Shown: piece after piece, positions 8,871 through 17,410 of the stretch
Position numbering within the stretch: position 1 is the first letter of the stretch
Layout of the letters: each line of letters opens with the position of its first letter
DNA from: Cohnella ginsengisoli
Lineage (GTDB): Bacteria > Bacillota > Bacilli > Paenibacillales > Paenibacillaceae
Reading direction: 5' to 3'
Assembly: GCF_029525555.1 (NCBI RefSeq)
Contig: NZ_JAPDHZ010000002.1
Span: forward strand, 471,868 to 535,867
Length of the DNA: 64,000 nucleotides
Position numbers and translations under genes: made by a program
Notes under the pieces: generated by a model
Databases searched by the model: none
What the model was told of the DNA's origin: nothing
What the model saw: the letters and a program-made list of their open reading frames with translations, nothing else

Positions 8871-10408
8871 GCCGACGCTCCTTTGCCAGCCTGCATTTTG
8901 CCCGCCATCATGAGACCGATCTCATCGTCTGCCGCCTTTTCGGGATCGACCTCGCCCATGATTCGGCCGTCGAAGATCACCTGGATGCGGTCCGAAAGCC
9001 GGTGAAGCTCGTCCAGCTCGTAGGAGATCAGCAGAACGGCCTTGCCTTCGGCCCTTGCCTGCAGGAGCCGGTCGTGTACGAACGAGATCGCGCCGATATC
9101 GAGCCCCCGCGTCGGCTGAACGGCGATGAGCAGCTGCGGGTCGCGTTCCATCTCCCGCGCGATGATCGCCTTCTGCTGGTTGCCGCCGGAGAGCGAGCGC
9201 GTCTTGTTATGAATATCCGGCGTCCGCACGTCGTAAGCTTCGATCAGCTTCGCGGCGTGCCGGTCGATTTCGGATTTGTTCAGGAAGCCGCCCTTGAAAA
9301 ACCGTTCTTGCTCGGGGGATCCCAGGATTAAGTTTTCGCTGACGCTAAAATCGAGCACGAGTCCGTGCTTCTGACGATCCTCGGGAATGTTCGACATGCC
9401 CGCTTCGATCCGGTTTTTGATTGAAGCCTGCGTAATGTCCCTGCCGTTCAGCCGAATGCTGCCGCTCTGCACCGCTCGCATGCCCGTGAGCGCTTCCACC
9501 AGCTCGTGCTGTCCGTTCCCGTCGACGCCGGCGATGCCCACGATCTCGCCCGCCCGAATGTTAAAGGACACACCGTCGACGACTGGCTTGCCTTTATCGG
9601 CGCCCGCGACCGTGACGTCCGACAGCTCAAGTACCATCTCGCCCGGCTTCGCAGCTTCCTTCGGCTTGTCGAGCGACACGCGCCTGCCGACCATTTTCTC
9701 GGCGAGCTCGCTCTCGCTGGTCTCCGCCGTATTCACGGTGCCGACGACCTTGCCTCTGCGAATGATCGTCACGCGGTCGGACACTTCCATAATTTCCTTG
9801 AGCTTGTGGGTGATCAAAATGATGGATTTCCCTTCGTTCGCAAGCCGTTTCAAAATTTGCATCAGCTCGTGAATCTCCTGCACGGTCAATACCGCGGTCG
9901 GTTCGTCGAAAATTAAAATTTCTGCGCCGCGATAGAGGGTTTTCAAAATCTCGACGCGCTGCTGCATGCCGACCGTGATATTCTCGACCTTGACCGTCGG
10001 CTCGACCATGAGCCCATAGCGTTCGGACAGCTCCTTGACCTTTGCGTTCGCCTGCCGATAGTTGATGGACAGTCCCTTGGAGGGCTCGATGCCGAGCACG
10101 ATGTTCTCGGCGACCGTGAACGGCTGGACCAATTTGAAGTGCTGGTGAACCATCCCGATGCCGAGCTCGATCGCTTTGCCGGGTCCGTCGATCGCCTGCG
10201 GCTTGCCGTTTACGCGGATTTCGCCCTCGTCAGGCTGATACAAGCCGAATAAAATGCTCATCAGCGTCGATTTGCCGGCGCCGTTTTCCCCGAGCAGCGC
10301 GTGGATCTCGCCCTTGCGCAGCTCCAGGCTGATGGCGTCGTTGGCGACGATGCCGGGAAACCGCTTGGTGATGCCCCTAAGCTCGACCACCGGTACCGCT
10401 TGCTCCAT
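8867..10408 (-). CDS. nupO: Nucleoside ABC transporter ATPase, fused double domain (NupO-like)
   Basis: 513 residues with two ABC modules. The N-terminal one has a full Walker A (GENGAGKST), Walker B (ILIFDEPTAVLT) and the variant signature VGMQQRVEIL. The C-terminal one has a degenerate Walker A (GVDGNGQHE) and a good signature (LSGGNQQK), with RGLD in the D-loop region. This asymmetry is normal for the RbsA/YufO family. It drives import through the two permeases that follow, with the lipoprotein gene just upstream. Confidence 0.93.
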   Translation of the reverse strand: MEQAVPVVELRGITKRFPGIVANDAISLELRKGEIHALLGENGAGKSTLMSILFGLYQPDEGEIRVNGKPQAIDGPGKAIELGIGMVHQHFKLVQPFTVAENIVLGIEPSKGLSINYRQANAKVKELSERYGLMVEPTVKVENITVGMQQRVEILKTLYRGAEILIFDEPTAVLTVQEIHELMQILKRLANEGKSIILITHKLKEIMEVSDRVTIIRRGKVVGTVNTAETSESELAEKMVGRRVSLDKPKEAAKPGEMVLELSDVTVAGADKGKPVVDGVSFNIRAGEIVGIAGVDGNGQHELVEALTGMRAVQSGSIRLNGRDITQASIKNRIEAGMSNIPEDRQKHGLVLDFSVSENLILGSPEQERFFKGGFLNKSEIDRHAAKLIEAYDVRTPDIHNKTRSLSGGNQQKAIIAREMERDPQLLIAVQPTRGLDIGAISFVHDRLLQARAEGKAVLLISYELDELHRLSDRIQVIFDGRIMGEVDPEKAADDEIGLMMAGKMQAGKGASA

Positions 10409-10511
10409 CTCATATCAGCTCCTGTCCCCATATCAAAAGCGTTAAAACGGAAGAAAGGACAAGGCTCGCGAAAGCGGCCTTGCCCTTGCGGAGATTCCGT
10501 GCAGCGCGGAA

Positions 10512-11654
10512 TTATTCCGTCGGAACCTTGATTTCTCCGCTGATGATCTTGTTCTTGTAATCTTCGACCTTGTCGAGGATCTCCTTGGAGACGTTCGGGT
10601 TTTCGACAGGCAGACCGACGCCGCCTTCGGCAAGACCGAGCTCGACCGTCTGGCCGCCGTGGAAGTTGCCGGCGAGCAGGTCGTTGGATACGCGGTATAC
10701 GGCTTCGTCGACCTTTTTGACCATCGAAGTCAAAGTCACGTCGTTGCCGAATTCGATCGATTGGTCTTTGTCGACGCCGATGACCCAAACTTTTTTGCCG
10801 GCCTTGAAGCGATCCTTCGCTTCATTGAACACGCCGTTGCCGGAGCCGCCGGCCGCGTGGAAGATGATGTCCGCGCCGCCGTCGTACATCGTGGCCGCGG
10901 CCAACTTGCCTTGGTCCGGCTTGCTGAAGTCGCCGACATAATTCACTTCGATCGTCGCGTTCGGGTTGACGGCCGCGACGCCGGCTTTGAAGCCCGCTTC
11001 GAACTTCTTGATGACCGGCAGCTCCATGCCGCCGACGAAACCGATCTTGTTCGTCTTCGTCGTGAGACCCGCGACGACGCCAACGAGGAAGGAACCTTCG
11101 TTTTCCTTGAACAGGACGGACTCGACGTTCGGCAGCTCCTTGGTCGGCGTCGTGTCGATGAGCGCGAGCTTCGATTCCGGGTTGGCGGAAGCGACGGTCG
11201 TAGCCGCGTCAGCGAACAGGAAGCCGATGCCCCAAGTCAGGTCATAGCCGTCTTTGACGAACTTCGTCAGGAGCGGAATGTAGTCGCTGTCCTTTTTGCT
11301 CTCTTGATACTTCGTCTCTGCGCCCGTATCCTTCGCGATCTTCTGCAGGGATTCCCAGGCCTGTTGGTTAAACGACTTGTCGTTGACGCCGCCAAGGTCG
11401 GTTACCATGCCGATCTTCTTGCCCTTGCCGTCGGCAGGAGCCGCGGATTCGCTGGCGGACGCGGAAGCCGAAGGCGATGCGGACTCGCTGGCCGAAGCGC
11501 TCGGGCTGGCGGATTCGGAAGCCGACGCGCTGGCGCTGGCGCTCGAACCGCCTTCGCTATTGTTGTTCTTGCTTCCGCAGCCGGACAGCACCAGCAGCAT
11601 CGCCAACATGGCGACCAGCATCAGGCTAAGCGGTTTCATCGTGCTCTTTTTCAT
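10512..11654 (-). CDS. nupN: BMP-family nucleoside-binding lipoprotein (NupN-like)
   Basis: 380 residues. Signal peptide of type II with lipobox LSGC (Cys26), then a striking Ala/Ser/Glu/Pro tether at about 37-74 (repeats of SASAS and ESASPS), then the BMP fold starting at KKIGMVTDLGGVNDKSFNQQAWESL. The conserved block GFVGGMELPVIKKFEAGFKAGV is present. It is the surface receptor delivering nucleosides to the ABC permease. It sits between the nucleoside hydrolase gene and the ATPase gene. The tether probably spaces the domain from the membrane across the thick wall (inference). Confidence 0.93.
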   Translation of the reverse strand: MKKSTMKPLSLMLVAMLAMLLVLSGCGSKNNNSEGGSSASASASASESASPSASASESASPSASASASESAAPADGKGKKIGMVTDLGGVNDKSFNQQAWESLQKIAKDTGAETKYQESKKDSDYIPLLTKFVKDGYDLTWGIGFLFADAATTVASANPESKLALIDTTPTKELPNVESVLFKENEGSFLVGVVAGLTTKTNKIGFVGGMELPVIKKFEAGFKAGVAAVNPNATIEVNYVGDFSKPDQGKLAAATMYDGGADIIFHAAGGSGNGVFNEAKDRFKAGKKVWVIGVDKDQSIEFGNDVTLTSMVKKVDEAVYRVSNDLLAGNFHGGQTVELGLAEGGVGLPVENPNVSKEILDKVEDYKNKIISGEIKVPTE

Positions 11655-11766
11655 GCTTGATTCTCTCCCCGTCTCTCATACTTGTATTTGCATCTACGGC
11701 GCGAGGGCCGCTCCGGAACCGCTGTAAGAGCCGGCGAAACGGGGCCGCGAGCCGCGGTAGCCGAAA

Positions 11767-12705
11767 TTAGTCTTGCTTCAGCAGTTCGGTCATGTAAGCG
11801 AAGAAGCCGTCGCGGTCGACGTCGTAAATCAAGTTAACCGGCCTGCCGCTCTCCGACAACTCCGTCCGTCCCTGCGCCGCGCCGTCTGTTCTGACGATGC
11901 TGTTCACCGTCTTGACCTTGACCAGATCGGGCTTGCCGACATAAGCCGCGGTAAGCACGTCCCATAAATAGTAAGTCGAATTGGTCGCATGGAAAATGAG
12001 CGGCGGCACAAGGGCGTAGCACTGGCCGACGAAGTCGATCGCCTCGTGCCTGCGGAGCTTGGCCCAAGCGTCCCTGGCCACAAGCGTCAGCGGCACCTGG
12101 TTCGTGCTCTCCAGCGCGACCATATCAATCCGAAGCCCGCTCGCCCATACGCGAGCCGTCCCTTCGGGGTCCCAGAACGCGTTCCATTCGGCCGTGCCGT
12201 CATGCTCCGGCTCCTCGACGTTGCCCTTCGGCAAGAACGTCCCGCCCATCCATACGACGCGATCGATACGCGCTTCGATATCGGGCGCTTCGTCGAGCGC
12301 GCGGGCGAGATCCGTGAGCGGCCCCGTGAAGACGAGCGTCGTTTTCCCTTCGCCCTCGCGTACGCGATCGATGAGATGAAGATGCGCGGGCTTGTCCGAG
12401 ACCGGCGTCAGGACGGCTTCCGCTTCGTTTAGAATCGGGAAGGCGTCAACATAATAAGACATGATACGCCAGGCCGCAGGAAACGGATTTTTGCCGCGCG
12501 AATCGGAACGTGAAAGATCCAACCCTTCGCGCCTCTCCCCGCCGAACCGGTCGATAATCTTCCGGCTGGCTTGTATGGAAGGCTCGAGATAGCCGTCGGC
12601 CCCGATGACCGAGACGCCCGTCAACTGTACGTCCGGCATGCGGAGCAGCAGGAGCAGCGCGACGAAATCGTCGCCGCCGCCGTCATGATTCATATAAACT
12701 CTCAA
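11767..12705 (-). CDS. Nucleoside hydrolase (IUNH family), first gene of the nucleoside operon
   Basis: 312 residues of the inosine-uridine nucleoside hydrolase fold, which splits ribonucleosides to base and ribose. The N-terminal metal-binding motif reads NHDGGGDD (residues 6-13) in place of the usual DTDPGIDD: the first Asp is Asn, while D8, D12 and D13 are kept. Other conserved blocks: LVFTGPLTDLARAL, RVVWMGGTF, EWNAFWDPEGTARV and a late WDVLTAAY. The start is TTG at 12705, downstream of GAAGGATGG; the first ATG is four codons in. Its place ahead of the transporter genes suggests intracellular cleavage of imported nucleosides. Confidence 0.88.
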   Translation of the reverse strand: MRVYMNHDGGGDDFVALLLLLRMPDVQLTGVSVIGADGYLEPSIQASRKIIDRFGGERREGLDLSRSDSRGKNPFPAAWRIMSYYVDAFPILNEAEAVLTPVSDKPAHLHLIDRVREGEGKTTLVFTGPLTDLARALDEAPDIEARIDRVVWMGGTFLPKGNVEEPEHDGTAEWNAFWDPEGTARVWASGLRIDMVALESTNQVPLTLVARDAWAKLRRHEAIDFVGQCYALVPPLIFHATNSTYYLWDVLTAAYVGKPDLVKVKTVNSIVRTDGAAQGRTELSESGRPVNLIYDVDRDGFFAYMTELLKQD

Positions 12706-13036
12706 CGTTCGACCATCCTTCGTTGAACCTTTTTTGCATTCCGATTTGAACGAATGTCCTGTAATCTTTTATAACCCATTAATCACACAAACGCCAGACC
12801 CAATCGAAAATACCCTTTACCCTAGCACTTGCTTTGTGAATCAGGCTGAAATCCGACTCGAAAATTCGTCTCCGGCGACAAAACTTGTCTAATCCGCTCG
12901 GTATTTCCGGTTTAAAAGCTTGCAGCTATGTTAACTTTACTGACAAACTTAAAGCGATTCCTTGCGTCTCAACCTTCAATCAACCGTTTAACCCTGATAC
13001 AATGCTATAATAACACAAGCAAAGGACGGTGGGCAG
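12706..13036. other. Divergent intergenic region between nucleoside operon and DUF1992 gene
   Basis: 331 nt with no convincing ORF. On plus an extended -10 (TGCTATAAT, 13003-13011) precedes the DUF1992 gene; I see no clear -35. On minus I looked for a purine riboswitch ahead of the nucleoside hydrolase and found no matching conserved core. AT-richer than the surroundings, as expected of promoters. Confidence 0.5.
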
Positions 13037-13432
13037 ATGAATTGGATTGTCTCCATTGCCGAGCAAAAAATACGCGAAGCCGAAAAATCGGGACAGTTCG
13101 ACGGATTGTCCGGCCAGGGAAAGCCGCTGCCCGAAGACGACCTGGCGGGCGTGCCCGAGGAGCTTCGCCTTTCCTACAAGCTGCTTAAAAACGCGGGCGC
13201 GCTGCCCGAAGAACTGCAGATCCGCAAGGATCTCGTATCGTTGTCCGATCTGCTCGAAGCTTGCCGGGATCCGGCACAATCGGCGAAGCTGAAGGGCGAA
13301 CTGTCGGAAAAGCGGCTGCGCTACAGGCTCATGATGAACGAACGCGGCTGGACGCAGCAAGACGCCTACGAACAATACGCGGATGCGGTCTATGCCAAGC
13401 TGACGCGCGCGGATGCCGATAAAGCGCCTTGA
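13037..13432 (+). CDS. DUF1992 (DnaJ homologue subfamily C-like) protein
   Basis: 131 residues. Clear DUF1992 signature near the N-terminus: IAEQKIREAEKSGQFDGL, SGQGKPLP and a YKLLKNAGALPEELQIRKD block, then a charged helical C-terminus. Ribosome site AAAGGACGGTGGG is upstream of the ATG. It is followed after 36 nt by the adenosine deaminase gene and may be cotranscribed with it. Biochemical role unknown. Confidence 0.85.
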   Translation: MNWIVSIAEQKIREAEKSGQFDGLSGQGKPLPEDDLAGVPEELRLSYKLLKNAGALPEELQIRKDLVSLSDLLEACRDPAQSAKLKGELSEKRLRYRLMMNERGWTQQDAYEQYADAVYAKLTRADADKAP

Positions 13433-13468
13433 CGGCGCCAATTAAGATACACGACAGGAGAGATCGGG

Positions 13469-14512
13469 ATGGACAACTGGCTCGAAGCGCTGCCGAAGGC
13501 GGATCTGCACCTGCATCTGGACGGATGCGTGAAGCCCGCCACGCTGCTCGAACTGGCGGAGCGCCGCGGCTATCCGCTGCCCGCGGACCGGCCGGAGGAT
13601 CTCCTGCCCTTCATGCAGGTCGACGAGAACTGCGACAGCCTGAAAACGTATTTGGAAAAGTTCGGCTTCGTTCTCCCGCTGCTGCAGGATGCGGCCGCCC
13701 TCTCGCGCGTCGCCGAAGAGACGGTCGAGCAGTCGGCCGCGCGCAATTGCCTTTATATAGAAGTCCGGTTCGCGCCCGCGCTCCATACGAACGAAGGCAT
13801 GACGCCCGACGACGCTATCGCCGCCGTGCTGGAGGGCCTTAAGCGCGGAGAGGCGGCCTACGGCGTCGTCGCCCGACTCATCGTCATTTGCATGCGGCAT
13901 CAGGACGAAGCGATCAACCTGCCCGTCATCCGCGCCGCCATCGCCCGGCGGGACCAAGGCGTTGTGGCGGTCGATTTGGCCGGCGACGAAGCCTCTCATC
14001 CCGCGGACCAATTCCGCGCCACGTTCGCCGCCGCCATCGAAGCCGGCATCCCCATCACGATTCATGCGGGCGAAGCGGCCGGCCCTTTCAATGTCCGCGA
14101 AGCCGTGGAGGGGCTGGGCGCGACGCGCATCGGCCATGGCATCCGGCTGCGGGAGGACCCCGAGCTGCTGGATTGGATCCGGGACCGGCGCATCCCGCTC
14201 GAGCTATGTCCGACGAGCAACGTTCAGACGAAGGCGATCGCGTCGTGGGACGATTACCCGATCCGCAGCTACTACGACGCCGGCGTCTACGTCACCGTCA
14301 ACACGGACAATCCGACCGTGTCCAGCACCGATATGACGCGCGAATGCGAGGCGATCGCGACGCGCTTCGGCTTCGCGCCTCACGAGCTGGCGGACCTCAT
14401 GCGCGGTGCGCTGCTGGCGGCGTTCGCCGAGCCGCCCGTCAAGGAACGGCTGCTGGCGCGCTTCGACGAGCTCGTCGAACGCTTGATGATAGACGTCTCT
14501 CGCGAGGATTAA
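13469..14512 (+). CDS. add: Adenosine deaminase
   Basis: 347-residue metal-dependent amidohydrolase converting adenosine to inosine. Zinc ligands His14 and His16 (KADLHLHLDG), a later ligand His in TIHAGEA (about residue 199), the catalytic His in RIGHGIRL, and the Asp pair in NTDNPTVSSTDMT are all present. Full length, start ATG after CAGGAGAG. Its proximity to the nucleoside importer and hydrolase fits purine salvage, although it is on the opposite strand. Confidence 0.93.
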   Translation: MDNWLEALPKADLHLHLDGCVKPATLLELAERRGYPLPADRPEDLLPFMQVDENCDSLKTYLEKFGFVLPLLQDAAALSRVAEETVEQSAARNCLYIEVRFAPALHTNEGMTPDDAIAAVLEGLKRGEAAYGVVARLIVICMRHQDEAINLPVIRAAIARRDQGVVAVDLAGDEASHPADQFRATFAAAIEAGIPITIHAGEAAGPFNVREAVEGLGATRIGHGIRLREDPELLDWIRDRRIPLELCPTSNVQTKAIASWDDYPIRSYYDAGVYVTVNTDNPTVSSTDMTRECEAIATRFGFAPHELADLMRGALLAAFAEPPVKERLLARFDELVERLMIDVSRED

Positions 14513-14526
14513 ACGCCGTAACCGCC

Positions 14527-14560
14527 AAAAATCCGGCCCCTCGACAGGGACCGGACTTTT
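14527..14560. terminator. Bidirectional terminator between add and relQ-like gene
   Basis: Stem TCCGG-CCCCT / AGGGA-CCGGA with a CGAC loop, flanked by A run on the left and TTTT on the right. It sits between convergent genes and can serve both. Confidence 0.7.
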
Positions 14561-14601
14561 GGCGCCTCATTATAGTCATGCTTCCCCGCGACTCTTCCCG
14601 T

Positions 14602-15231
14602 CTATTCGTCTAAACGGTATTTTTGCACCTCTTCGTTCAGCGCGAACATGCGCTTGTCCAGCGAAGCGATCAGGTCTGCCGTATCTTTCAGCTGCAGGCC
14701 GATCTCGTGCGGCACCTGCGCGTTGAATTTGTAATAGATCTTGTGCTCGAGGCTCGCCCAAAAATCCATGGCGATCGTGCGGATCTGGATCTCGACGGGC
14801 ACCTGCTCCATCCGGTCGGTCAGGAACACCGGCACCAGGATGATCAAGTGCAGGCTCTGGTAGCCGTTCGGCTTCGGATTCGCCACGTAATCTTTGACTT
14901 CGAGCACGGTAACGTCCTGCTGCTTGCTGATCATCTCGTACATGCGATAAATATCGGTTGAAAAAGAGCAGATGACCCGAATGCCCGAAATATCGCGGAT
15001 ATGGTTCACCGCGTTGTCGATCGTCACCGCGAGCCCTTTGCGGATCAGCTTGTCCCGGATGCTCTCTGGCGACTTGATGCGCGTTTTCATATGCTCGATC
15101 GGGTTATAGTTCTGAATGAAGTGCAATTCCTCGTTCAAAATATTCAGCTTCGTGCTGACTTCGTCGAGCGCGAACTTGTATGTCAGCAGCATCTTGCCCC
15201 ATTCCCGCATGCTGCTCGGATCGATGGCCAT
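14602..15231 (-). CDS. relQ: Small alarmone synthetase, RelQ/YjbM type
   Basis: 209 residues, a RelA/SpoT synthetase domain alone, with no HD hydrolase, TGS or ACT domains. Motifs: SPESIRDKLIRKG, ISGIRVICSF, the ATP/GDP site NPKPNGYQSLHLII, and EIQIRTIAMDFWASLEHKI. It makes (p)ppGpp; RelQ proteins are cytosolic tetramers. Ends LDKRMFALNEEVQKYRLDE with a helical tail. It shares the terminator region with add, and TerC lies upstream on the same strand. Confidence 0.92.
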   Translation of the reverse strand: MAIDPSSMREWGKMLLTYKFALDEVSTKLNILNEELHFIQNYNPIEHMKTRIKSPESIRDKLIRKGLAVTIDNAVNHIRDISGIRVICSFSTDIYRMYEMISKQQDVTVLEVKDYVANPKPNGYQSLHLIILVPVFLTDRMEQVPVEIQIRTIAMDFWASLEHKIYYKFNAQVPHEIGLQLKDTADLIASLDKRMFALNEEVQKYRLDE

Positions 15232-15271
15232 CTTCGTCTGTCTCCCTTAAACGTGTTCGCAGAGCTTAAAA

Positions 15272-15952
15272 TTAATGCTTGTGCCGCCAAACGCGCCGCG
15301 CGCGCCAAAACGACAGCGCCCCGTATGCGAGAAAAAGCACACCAAGCAGAATCGGCAGAATCTCGGGCAGCGCCGGAGCGGCCTCGTCCATATAATCGCC
15401 GACCCAGGGATCGCCTGCCAGCATTTCGCCCGCGGAATAACCGAGCAAGCCGGCCCCCACCCATACGAGCGGCGGAAACCGCGTCATCAGCTTGGTCAGG
15501 AATTGACTGCACCAGATGATCAGCGGGACGCTGATCGCAAGTCCGATGACGATAAGCGTGAAGTTGCCGTGAGCCGCGCCAGCGACGGCTACGACGTTGT
15601 CGAGGCTCATGACGAGATCCGCGATGACGATCGTCCGGATCGCGCCGCCGAGCGTGGGCTTCGCCTCGATCTCTTCTTCGTGCGAATCCTCGTTCAGCAG
15701 CTTCCACGCGATGAACAGCAGCAGCACGCCGCCGCACGCCTGTACCAGCGGGATCCGAAGCAGCGTTACCGCGGCGAACGTCAGCACGATTCGGAGTGCC
15801 ACCGCGCCGAACGTCCCCCAAAATATCGCTTTTTTCTGATGCGCCGGATCCAAATTTTTGCTCGCCATCGCGATGACGACCGCATTGTCGCCGCTCAGGA
15901 CGATGTTGATCAGAATCATATCCAGCAATGCAAACAGCCAGTCGCTTCCCAT
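15272..15952 (-). CDS. TerC-family membrane protein (metal efflux, YjbE-like)
   Basis: 226 residues, about seven membrane segments, with the two family Asp motifs SGDNAVVIAMAS (near 16) and MSLDNVVAVAGAA (near 105). Bacillus members export manganese or metallate exoenzymes at the membrane. I take the ATG at 15952 (MGSDWLFALLD), which follows AAGGAG at good spacing. An ORF extension to 16006 lacks a ribosome site. I looked upstream for a yybP-ykoY manganese riboswitch and saw none. Confidence 0.88.
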   Translation of the reverse strand: MGSDWLFALLDMILINIVLSGDNAVVIAMASKNLDPAHQKKAIFWGTFGAVALRIVLTFAAVTLLRIPLVQACGGVLLLFIAWKLLNEDSHEEEIEAKPTLGGAIRTIVIADLVMSLDNVVAVAGAAHGNFTLIVIGLAISVPLIIWCSQFLTKLMTRFPPLVWVGAGLLGYSAGEMLAGDPWVGDYMDEAAPALPEILPILLGVLFLAYGALSFWRARRVWRHKH

Positions 15953-16138
15953 GTTGCGCGCTCCTTGTCCGATTCGAACCGTGCCGCATGCGCCTAGGCG
16001 AGCCAAGCAGCCGGCCTTATTTACGCCTCAAGTTACCATTTTACCCGAATTGGGGGCACGCGAACAAACCCGCCCCCATGAGGGACCGGGCTTGTCCGCC
16101 GTCCTTCAGTCGATCGTCGAATCGGTCCTCGCCGGGAC

Positions 16139-16667
16139 TCACCAGCCCATGCGGTCTCTCAGCCGTTCAATGTGCGCGGTATGATGCTTGCCGTGCCATA
16201 CGTACATGCCGAGACAACGATCGAGACGGGTCGTCTCCCCGCTGCCCGGATGGTAGAAATCGCGGGCGAACTGCTCGTCCGTGAGCGACGCCAGCAGCGC
16301 GGTCCAACGCACGTGAACGGCCGCGATGAGCGCGAGCGAAGGCGCGATCGGCAAATCGCGCGAGTCGGCGAGCTCCGCCCACAGCTGCTCCTCGTATGGC
16401 TTGATCGTCGGACGGTCTTCGGTGAGCGCCAGCTTGAACCGCGTCAGGCTGTTCATATGGCTGTCTCCGATATGATGCACGACCTGCCGGACCTTCCATC
16501 CGCCTTCCCGGTATGGCGTATCGAGCTGCGTATCGTCCAGCCCGCGGACCGCTTCGGACAGCAGGTCAGGCAGCGCTGCGATGTCCTGGATCCACTGTCT
16601 GCGCTGCTCGGGGGGAAATGTCGCCATCGAATGCGAACTTGCCGATCGGATAACGCAAATCGTTCAT
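16139..16667 (-). CDS. bstA: DinB/YfiT-like bacillithiol transferase, frameshifted
   Basis: About 175 residues. From ATG 16667 (after AGGAG) the frame reads MNDLRYPIGKFAF, the usual YfiT/BstA N-terminus. It leaves frame in six C (plus-strand G 16610-16615) and rejoins as PEQRRQWIQDIAALP if the run is five. DinB four-helix fold with metal-binding His in RQVVHHIGDSHMN and WHGKHHTAHI. This family joins bacillithiol to electrophiles. An ATG at 16627 in the downstream frame would give a shortened protein but lacks a ribosome site. Confidence 0.87.
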
Positions 16668-16967
16668 TTTTCTTTCGCTCCTGTCTTGCGTCGTTTTTTC
16701 CAGTATAGCACATCTCGCCAGCCGCTCCGCACGTTACCGCGTGCCGATGCGCTTCGACCGTGTCGCTGCGGGCTTGGTCAAATGAGGCGGCAATCGGCCT
16801 TTCGATCCTGCCCCCAACCGCAGTCTCGCCGGCTTTCGGCCGACAACGTGAAAAAATCCAAAAAAACATGTGCGATTTCACAAAATAACGCTAGCCAAGA
16901 CAAAGTCCCATGCGTTATAATGAAAGCGCTACCACCCAAACTTTCGATGACAGGGGGATACGAAAAG
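16668..16967. other. Intergenic region upstream of the LytTR-like gene
   Basis: Divergent promoter region of about 300 nt. A TATAAT hexamer lies at 16916-16921, about 47 nt before the LytTR-like start, without an obvious -35. No ORF or repeat of note. Confidence 0.4.
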
Positions 16968-17309
16968 ATGGATGCAGCGATGAATTTATACGATCAGTTC
17001 GAACCGAGAAACGATTGCTACTTCTTCCGCATCGGCGCCCAAGGGCAAATTTGTTGTCACGGCCGCAACTATACGATAAAAAAACGAATGACGGCCGAGC
17101 AGGCGGAAGCTTTGACGAGAGACGCGCTTTTCGTCCGGATCACCTCGGACTGCTACGTCAACGTCGCCAAGATCACCTACGTGACGGACAATGCCGTATA
17201 CTTCGGCGACGGTCCCGCTTTGAACCATATGCTACCCGTCCCGAAGCGCAAGCAGCACCTCATCCGCCAAGGCATCTCCCAGCTTCAGGGACTTCGCATC
17301 AGCGTCTGA
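16968..17309 (+). CDS. Small stand-alone LytTR-like DNA-binding protein
   Basis: 113 residues, starting at ATG 16968 after AGGGGGATAC. The text FFRIGAQGQICCHGRNYTIKKRMTAEQAEAL followed by FVRITSDCYVNVAKITYV matches the layout of the LytTR DNA-binding domain (the second block corresponds to the FxRxHRSYxVNL region), but with no receiver or membrane domain. It ends at a strong terminator and is monocistronic. Possibly a transcription factor or a LytTR inhibitor-type regulator; the domain call rests on pattern only. Confidence 0.65.
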   Translation: MDAAMNLYDQFEPRNDCYFFRIGAQGQICCHGRNYTIKKRMTAEQAEALTRDALFVRITSDCYVNVAKITYVTDNAVYFGDGPALNHMLPVPKRKQHLIRQGISQLQGLRISV

Positions 17310-17315
17310 ACGGAC

Positions 17316-17360
17316 AAAAGGCCATCCGCAGAGCGGTTCTGCAGCGGAAGGCCTTTTTTT
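17316..17360 (+). terminator. Terminator of the LytTR-like gene
   Basis: GGCC-at-CCGC pairs with GCGG-aa-GGCC, followed by seven T; begins 7 nt after the stop codon. Confidence 0.8.
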
Positions 17361-17410
17361 GTATGCACGCTGGATCATTTAGACCCTTAGCCAGGCGATT
17401 GACGATTCCG

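Noticed and set aside
12706..12900. Purine riboswitch ahead of the nucleoside operon
   Set aside because: I found no conserved three-way-junction core on the minus strand.
15953..16138. yybP-ykoY manganese riboswitch ahead of TerC
   Set aside because: No recognisable conserved core; only a GC-rich imperfect hairpin near 16062-16096.
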